Source of the DNA: Candidatus Eisenbacteria bacterium
Lineage (GTDB): Bacteria > Eisenbacteria > RBG-16-71-46
NCBI GenBank assembly: GCA_020847735.1
Contig: JADLBL010000006.1
Location: 1 to 64,000, forward strand
Reading direction: 5' to 3'
Length of the DNA: 64,000 nt
Under the pieces are notes generated by a model. That model saw nothing but the letters and a program-made list of their open reading frames with translations, did no database searches and was not told the origin of the DNA. The position numbers and the translations under genes are program-made. Shown one piece after another: positions 9,162 to 18,100 of the stretch (positions are counted from its first letter, which is position 1; each line of letters starts with the position of its first letter).

Positions 9162-12100
9162 TCATCGGACCACCTGCACGCGCCGGGTCTGCACGACCTC
9201 CCCGGCTTCGAAGCGGACGAGATAGAACCCGGCGGGAACGGCGGCGCCGGTGTCGCCGCGGCCGTCCCACGTGACCACGTGGAAGCCGGCCGGTCGCGCA
9301 CCGTCCTCGAGGTGCCGCACGACGCGGCCGGCGAGGTCGAACACGGCGAGCCGGGCGCGCGACTCGCGCGCGAGGGTGAACGAGACCGACAGCGAGCCGC
9401 GGAACGGATTGGGGAACACCGCTCCGAGCAGGGTCGCCCCCGGAACGGCGGGCGGCCGCGGCGAGTCGGAGCCCAGCGTCACCGGGTGGTTCTGCGCGTC
9501 GCGCGCCAGGCTGCCGGCGAGGCGGACTCCCGGGTCTCCGTCGCGTACGGCGCGGAAGCGCACGATCGCGAGCGTGCCCTCACCCGAGAGGCCGGGCGCC
9601 GCCCGGCCGAACACCGCCGCGTCCACGACTCCGGGCCGCGGCGAGAGCAGGCCGCCTCCCGCGGCGGTCAGCAGGTACCCGGCGGCGATGCCCTCGGGCT
9701 GCGCGACCGTGGCATCCCACGCGAAGCGCGCCGAGACCGCGTGGACGCCACCCGTGCCCCGCATGCGCAGCTGGACTTCGAAGAACTCGCCGGCCCGCAC
9801 GTTCGCGGGGGCTTCCAGCGACAGCTCGTCGGCCTGCCACGCCACGTGCTCCGGCTGCGCCCGCGCCGCGATCGCGGGCAGCGGGACCTCGAAGTTGAGC
9901 GCGTAGAGCACCAGGTCCTCGAAGTCGAGCCGTCCGTCCGGCGTCGGGCGCGAACGGAGCCCGTAGTCCGCGGTCGGACCGACGTCGAGGCAGACGCGCG
10001 AGTCGGCCGTGCCGAAGGTCTGGCCGTACTCGCTTCCCAGCGCGGTGAAGTCGGCGATGCTGACCGTGCCGTCGCCGGCCTCGCCGGCTCCCGAGCAGAC
10101 CGCCGCGCCACTGCTGACGTCGCCGAGCAGGTAATCGAGCGTTCCGCCCGTCACGTTCGACGGGCCGGAAACGACCGAGCAGGCGTTGGTGACGAACGCG
10201 ACGTAGTGCCAGGCGTCGCGCACCGGCGGCGAATCGTCCGTTCCGGAGGCCGTGACGCCCGTCAGCGTCCAGCCCTCCGCGGCGGCGGCCGCCGGATTCG
10301 CCGGCGCGGCCGGAACCGCGCCGTGATCCGTGCGGTAGAGCGGGTAGTCGCCGAATCCCTTGCGGTAAACGGCCACCGCGTCGCCCGCCGTGACCCCGCT
10401 CCAGGTCAGCCGCACGCGCGAGCGGCCCGAGCCGGGGTTGGCGGTGGCGATGCCGGCGAGATCGGCGATGACCGCCGGCGCGCCCGCGTTGCACGCGCCG
10501 CAGGTGATGCCGACGTCGCGCAGCAGCGGAGAGCGGTCGAGCCCGGGGTTGGCCGACAGCGCCGCGGCGTACTGGACGTAGCTCGCCACCCCGCCGACGG
10601 GGTTGCCGGAAGCCGCGATCGGGGCCCACGCGCTCCAGGTGCCGTCCGGCGAGGGTGTGTCGCCCTTTCGCGCCGACATCGCCAGCGAAGTCCCCGCGGG
10701 AACGTCGGCGCTCCACGTCATCGCTCCCCACGACGAGCTCGTTCCCGAGTCGTAGACGCGCGAGGTGAACGTGCCGCTCGCGCCGTAGGGCGTCAGGCGC
10801 AGCCAGTCCACCTGCAGCACCGGGCTGGCGAGCGCGTAGTCGCTGATGCCCGGGCGCATCGGGGCCGACAGCGCCACCGCCCTGCGATCCACGCTCGCCC
10901 CGTCAATCGCGAAGATCACGCTGTCCGGGCGCCATTCGATGCGGTAGCGGTGCGCGCTGCCCAGATAGCCGGCGGCGTTGAGGACCGCGATGTCGGTCGT
11001 GGTCGCGCCGTCGTTGATGCGCGTGAAGAAGGTGTTCGGCGTGCTCGCGGTGCCGAACATCGCCCACGCCTGCGTTTCGCTCGCGAACATGCCGCTTCCG
11101 CCGGTCGTGTTGTCGCCCGCCCCGAGGCCGATGTTCTGGAAGGTCTCGCCCGCGAAGGTGGCGACGAACTCGAGGACCACCGGAACCGGAGCGGTCGGCG
11201 TCCAGCCCGCGGTGCTGGTCGGCGTCAGGCGCGCCCCGGTCACGCTCACCTGCCCGCCGGAGACGCTCGCGGTTCCGCCGGTCCACGACACGCTGGTCCA
11301 GTCCGGAGTCAGGCTCGCGCCCGAGAACTCGGCGGCAAGTACCGGCGCGAGCGCGACCTCGCCGTCGGCCTCGAACGTGACGATGGTGCCGGCGTGGGCG
11401 CCCGCGCCGAAGTCGGCCTCGGTCGCGTCGCTCAGGCACGGCTGCAGCGGCGTCGTGAAGCTGAGTGGCGCCGTCGGCGGCGCGGGGGCGATCGCTTCGT
11501 TGCCCGCGGGATCGGTGGAACGAACCCGGAACCAGTAGGTGTTGCCGGCCGAGAGCCCGGCCAGCACGAGCGAGTGCGATCGGACCGAGGCGGCGTCCGT
11601 GGCGCTGAGCGTGAGCGCGTCGGGGCTCGTCCCGTAGTCCACCCGCGAGGTCGCACGTTCGTCCGTGCTCCACACGACCGTCGCGCTCCCGCCGTCGGGC
11701 GCCGGCGTCGCGACGATTCCGGAGATGACGGGCGGCGTGAGGTCCGGTCCGGTCGAGCACGCGATCGCCACGTCGCGCAGGACGGGAGTCGCGTACGCAG
11801 GCGCGGTGCTGGAGAGGTCGGCCCGGTACTGGACATAGCGGGAGTTGGCGCCGACCGACGCGCCGCTCGAGAGCGGGTCGTAGGGCGTCCACGTCCCGTC
11901 CGGCACCGGCGTGTTGCCGGTCCGCACCGACATCGCGAGCGCCGTTCCCGGCGGAGTCGCGGCGGACCAGGTCAGGGCACCCCAGTTCACGGGGCCGCCG
12001 CCGTCGAACACGCGGCTGAGGAACGCTCCCGAGGCGGCATACGGCGTGACCCGCAGCCAGTCCACCTGGAGCGTGCCGCCGCCGGAGCCGACGTCGCTGA

Positions 12101-15100
12101 TCATCGCCACGGAGTTCGTCCCGACGGAGGCGGGCAGCGTGGTCACCAGCACGCCATCCACCCAGAAGTCGAAGCTCGCGGCGTTCCAGTCGATGCGGTA
12201 GCGGTGCGGCGATCCCAGCAGTCCGGAACCCAGCGCGACGTTCGCGCCACCCCAGGTGCGGGCGTAGAGCGAACCATCGGGCGAGCCGCTCTGGCCGATG
12301 ACGACCCACGGCGCGTTGAACGCATCGTCGGCGGCGAAGCCCACGTTCTGGTAGGCCGCCGAGGTGAACGTCGCCACGAACTCGAGCGAGCGACCTGGGC
12401 CGAAGGTCGCGACGGTCGAGGCGTGCCAGGCGTCCACCGTGAGCGCGCCGCCTGCGACCGTGGCGCTGCCGCCGCCATAGCTCGCCGCGGTCCAGGCGGC
12501 GGACAGCGACGTGCCCGCGAACTCCTCCGCGATCCCCGCGGGCTTCAGCACGACTTCGCCGTCGCCCTCGAGCGCCACCATCGTGTTCGCGTCGGGCGTC
12601 CCGAGCCCGAAGTCGGCGGCCGTCTGGTCGGCCGGGCAGGGCGCTGCGGGCGTCACGAACGTGAGCGTCGCCGGTGCGACCGGCGAGGAGGCGCCGTTGC
12701 CCGACACGTCCGCCGAGGTCACGCGGTAGTAGTACGTCGTTCCGGCCATGAGCCCGGCGAGCGCGAGCGCATGCGAGGAGACGAACGCGCCGTCGGTCGC
12801 GCTCGAGCCGAGCGAGCCGGCCGACGTGCCGTAGTCCACGCGCGAGTTCGCCGGCTCGTCGGTCGTCCACGACACCGTCGCCGATACGCCATCGCCTCCC
12901 GGCGTGGCCGATACGGCCGAGATCGCCGGCGGCGTGCCGTCGGGCGTGGCCGTGCACGCGATCGCCACGTCGAGCAGCGCGGGCGTCGTCGCGACATCGC
13001 CGGTCGCGAGGTCGGCCCGGTACTGCAGGTACCGCGCGGACGCGCCAATGCTCGTCCCGGGGGACGCGATCGCCGCGAAGGCTGACCACGTGCCGTCGGG
13101 AACCGGCGTGTTGCCGTGGCGTTCGAACATCGCGAGCGTCGTTGCGGAGGGCAGCGTACCGGTCCAGGTCGCGGTGCCCCAGGTCGCGAGGCCGCCCGCG
13201 TCGAAGACGCGAGACAGATACGATCCGGACGCGGCGAACGGCGTCAGGCGGACCCAGTCGGCCTGCAGCGGGTTGCCGCCGACCGGCCCGTCCGCGACGA
13301 TCGGGCGCATGTTCGCGGCGATCGTGCGCGCGTGCGTGGCGACCAGCGATCCGTCGATCAGGTAGCGCACCTCGTTCGCCGCCCACTCGATGCGGAAACG
13401 GTGCGGAGCGCCGAGCCAGCTGCCGGGAATCGCCTCGTTCAGCTCGGTGCCGTCGTTCGTGCGCGCCATGAGCGCGCCACCCGAGCCGGTGCTGAAGATC
13501 GCCCACGGTGCGCCGTTCAGGTCGTCGCCGAACCCGGCGTGCTGGCCGGGAGCGGTGGCATCGAAGGTCGCGGCGAACTCGACCGCGCGGCCGGGCGGGT
13601 AGTAGCCCGAGGTCGTGACGTACGCACCATCCACGCTCACGTGGCCGCCGCCCACGACCGGAGCCGCGCCGCCGTAAAGTCCGGAGATCCAGCCGGCCGG
13701 CAGGCTGGCACCCGAGAACTCGGCGCCGGCCGCGGGCGCCAGGATCAGCTCGCCGTCCGCGGTCTCTGCGACGTACGTCGCCACGCCCGGCGTCCCGGCG
13801 GCGAACTCGGCCGCCGTCGCGTCGCTCGCGCACGGCGGGCCCTGGGTGGTGAAGCTGGCGGCCGCCGAGACAAGTGGCGGTTCGGTGGCGGAGTTGGCCG
13901 ACACGTCGGCCGAGGTGACGCGGTAGTAGTAGGTGATCTCGGGCGTGAGCCCGGGCAGCGTCAGGCCGTGAACGCCGACGAATGCGCCGTCGGAGACGCT
14001 CAGCGTGAGCGCATCCGGCGCGGTGCCGTAGTCCACGCGCGAGTTCGCCAGCTCGTTCGTGTTCCAGGCGATCACGGCGCTCGTGCCGCCGACGCCGGAG
14101 GTGGCCGAGACGTTCGTGATCGCGGGCGGCGTCGCGTCGGGGCCGCTCGCGCAGGCGACGTGCACGCTCGCCAGCTCGGGCGCGACCGCCGGGTCGCCGG
14201 TCGCGAGATCCGCGCGGTACTGCAGGTAGCGAGTCGTTCCGCCGACCACGAATCCGCTCGCGGGCACCGGGGTGAACGCCGTCCAGGTTCCGTCGGGTGC
14301 CGGCGTGTCGCCCTGCCGGCTCGCGAGCTGCACGCTCGTGCCGGCCGGCAGCGTCGCGGTCCACGTCATCTCGCCCCACGTGGTCGGCGCGCCGCCGTCG
14401 TAGACGCGCGAGAGGAACGAGCCGCTCGTGACGAAGGGAGGCGCGACGCGGATCCAGTCCACCGACAGGACCGCGCCGCCCACCGTGTAGTCGCTCATCG
14501 CCACGCGCATGGGCGTGGCCGGACTGTTGGGATCGGTGTGGACCAGCGTCCCGTCCACCCGGAACTCGACGCTCGCGGCCTTCCAGTCCACGCGGTAGCG
14601 GTGCGGCGAGCCGAGCAGGCCCGCGCCGAGACCGGAATCGTAGAGCGTGCCGCCGATGTTGATCCGCGCGTACACCTGGTCGCCCGCGGTGCCGGTGCCG
14701 AACATCGCCCACGGCGGAACGTTGAAGATTCCCCCACCCCCGACCTCGTCGGTGCCGCCGCCGAAGCCGACATACTGGTGCGGGGCCGCGGTGAAGGTGG
14801 CGACGAACTCGACGGAGCTGCCGGCGCCCCAGGTGGTCGTGGCCGGCTCGGTGTTGAAGCGCACGCCGTCCACCGCGAGCAGGCCGCCTGAAGCAGTGGC
14901 GGCGCCGCCGGCGGCGAACGGGAACGCCTGCCACTCGCCGGTCGGCGGCAGCGCGGCGAAATCGGCGCCCGCCGCGGCCCGCAGGCTCAGCTCGCCGTTG
15001 CCGGTGGCGGTGACCACGATGCCCGCATCGGGCGTCCCGGCGGTGAACTGCGACTCGCTGTCGTCCAGGAAGCAGACGGACGCGGGCGTCGCGAACGTGA

Positions 15101-18100
15101 GCGGCGCGCCCGGCGGGGCCGGCTCGGTCGCGGCGTTGGACTGCGCGTCGGCCGAGGTCACGCGGAAGTAGTAGGTCGTGAGCGGCGCGAGGCCGGTCAG
15201 CGTCACCAGGTGGCTGGTGACGAGCCCGGCGTCGGTGCCGGAGAGCGCGAGCGGATCGGCCACGGTCGCGAAATCCACGCGCGAGTCGGCCGGCTCGGTC
15301 GTGGTCCACGTGACCGTGGCCGTGCCGTCGTCGTGCGGCGTCGCCACCACGTTGGTGATGAGCGGCGCGGTTTCGTCCACGTTGTACGTCGCGACGTAGC
15401 TGCCGGCGACGGCCGGGAAGAACGCGTAGGGAATCCCCTTGATCGTTTCGGTCGTGTAGGCGACCGGCGTCCCGCCGAGGGTGATGCCGGTGAACGGGCC
15501 GATGGCCGAGGCCATCGGCACCATCGCGCGCATGTTCCTCGAGCCGGCCGCGGCGGAGATGGTGAAGCTGAGCGTGTTGCCGCTCCACGCCAGGCCCCCG
15601 AACGACGAGTTGTTGCGGCCGTCGAGCCAGTCGAGCATCTGCTTCGCGGAAACGACCGGCACCCCGCGCGCCTGCGCGACGGCGACGATGTCGTTCGAGC
15701 CCTGGTGGTTGGTGTTGTCGAAGTGGAGGTTCGCGGTCAGGACGGCGTAGTAGCCCTCGGCCCCGAGCGCCCGGTTCAGGAGCTCGGTGGTCGGCGTCGT
15801 GAAGGAACTGTAGGAGTCGTCCGTCAACTGCGTGTTCGCCTGGTAACAGTCAATCAGGGTGCCGTCCTCCTTCGCGAAGCGCATCGGCAGACCCGAACCG
15901 GTGAAGTGTCCGCTCACGCCGTTGAACCATGCGTACGGCCAGTAGTAGAAGTTGGTGTCGAACCGGATTCCGTTCCGGGCCTCGAGCTCCGGAACGGCGG
16001 TGTAGTCGGTCCACGCGATGCAGTGCGTCCGGTTGGTCTGCGGCAGGGGGATGCCGGGGAAAGCGGCGGCGAAGTCGGCGCGCTGGCCGATCGCGTCCGA
16101 CTCGTACTGCGCCGCGGGCACCGATGCGCAGCCCGTGTTGATGTGCTGCGCGATTTCGAAGCCGAGGCTGTTGTAGAAGACGGCCTGCGCGTTCGTGAAT
16201 CCCGTGCCGACGAACTCGTAGCCGGTGGCGCGCACGCACTCCCAGTCCTCGAGCGAGCAGCCCACCGGGCTCTCGCTCCGGTAGATGTCGAAGCGCGGCT
16301 GCATTCCGCCGTCGCCGTGGTTGTCGCCGGTCATCACGACCGCGGCCTTGAGCCCCTTCGGCAGGTACCAGAAGCGCGGCAGCGGCATCCGGTGCAGGTT
16401 GCCGAGCGTCATGATGTTCGAGAGCAGTCGCTGCTGCTCGTCGGCCTGCGGGATCGCCACCTTGGCGAGGTCCACCCAGTCGGGTTGCGGGTCGAACGAA
16501 GCGTTGCCGTAGAACAGGTCGTCGGAACGGATCGGCGGAATTGCGCCGTCACGCTTCTGGTTCTTCCACGCCGGGTTGCCCTGGCGGGTCAGGACGACCG
16601 AGCGGGCGAGGTCGTAGGTGAACGCCACCGCCTTGCCGCCGTTTGAGCCCACGTCCCGGGTCGTCACCGCCGGGTAGGGCGTGGCGGTGGTCGCATTCGA
16701 GTAAAGGGTCGCGAGACTCGTGGCGCCACTCAGCGTGTAGAGGTCCGCCTTGCCGTGGAACTGGATCGTCTGGCCGACGATACCGGCGCCGGGCGCCGAG
16801 GCGGTGTTCACCAGCAGGTAGTCGTTCGAGAGCGTGTCGCCGACCGGGGTCACGCCCAGCAGCCCGGCCAGTTGCGCGTCGGGACGCATCGCCACCAGCG
16901 TGCCGCCCGCGGTCGTCCAGTCGGAAAGCATCGTGACCTGCGCCGCGTCGAGCGGCATCTCGCCGAGAATCACGACGTCGTACGCGGCGAGCACCGCCGG
17001 GGTCACCAGCGAGACGTCCATCGCGGTGAACGCATTGAGTCCTTCGGCGCGCAGGATCTCGACGTAGTAGCGGCTGAACGGATTGGCGGCGGCGCTGACG
17101 ACGAGGATCGGGCCGCCCGGACCCTCGGTGGGCGGCGGAGGCGGCGGATCGCTGGTGGTGAACGACCAGCTCACGTCGGCGGCGAGCGCGTTGCCGGCGA
17201 GGTCCCGGACCCTCGGGTCGGCGGCGCCGCCCTTCACGGTCGCCGTGTAGCTCGCCGACCAGGCCAGCGCGGAGATCGGCGTGAGCGTCGCCCGGCGCAA
17301 CGGGACGCTGTAGGTCACGGTCGCGGGGACCAGCGCGTTCGAACCGTCGCGCAGCTCGAACGAGGTGCCGTCCACGCTCGCGGGATCGATCGGCTCGTTG
17401 AAATCCACGCTCACCGCGGCGCCGGCGGCGACGTCGGTGGCTCCGCTCGCGGGCAACTGCGAGACGACCACCGGCGCAGTCACGTCCGGCCCGACTGAAG
17501 TCGCGAACACGACGTCCACCCAGTAGTTCGTCGAGATGTACGTCTGGTTCGGGAAGGTCGGGTTCGCCGACAACGCGTAGAGCCCGTTCGGCCCGTCCTC
17601 GCCGTCGGCGAGCGCGCGCAGCGGCGGGCTGTCCACGCCGGCCGCGAAGAACCCCGTGTCCTCGGCGTAGTACCCCGTGTTCGTGTGGTACGACGCCACG
17701 TAGGTGGTGGCCGCGGTGATCGCGACCGGCGCGCCGAACGTCACTTCCTGCCAGCCGGTCGCGGTCTCGCCGGTGAAGGTCGCGCTCGCGAGCAGCGTCC
17801 CACCGCTCGTCCACAGGCTGCCGACGTGGGTGCCGGTGTTGCCCGCGCCCTTGTAGAAGCGCACCCCCGTCACCCAGCCGTCCACCGCGGCGCGGAACCT
17901 GAAGCCGAGTTCGAGTGCCTGGGCGTCCGCGGCCGCGGCCGTGCCCGGCAGCGTCGCGGCACTCCAGACCGTGCACGGGCAGTTGAATCCGGCGACGGTG
18001 AACGTCCAGGTCGCGTCGGACGCGAGCGGGTTGCCGGCGAGGTCGGTGATCCGCGGGCTGCTCGCGCCGCCCGCGAGGCGCGCCGTATAGGTGCCGCTCG

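Noticed and set aside
9279-13085. Plus-strand open frame of 1268 codons opposite the 3799-aa gene
   Set aside because: Composition is an Arg/Gly/His/Val mix typical of a shadow frame; the opposite strand has FN3 and LamG-type repeats.
10490-15390. CRISPR-like periodicity
   Set aside because: Repeats are ~1.2 kb, coding and diverged; there are no short identical repeats with unique spacers anywhere in the window.
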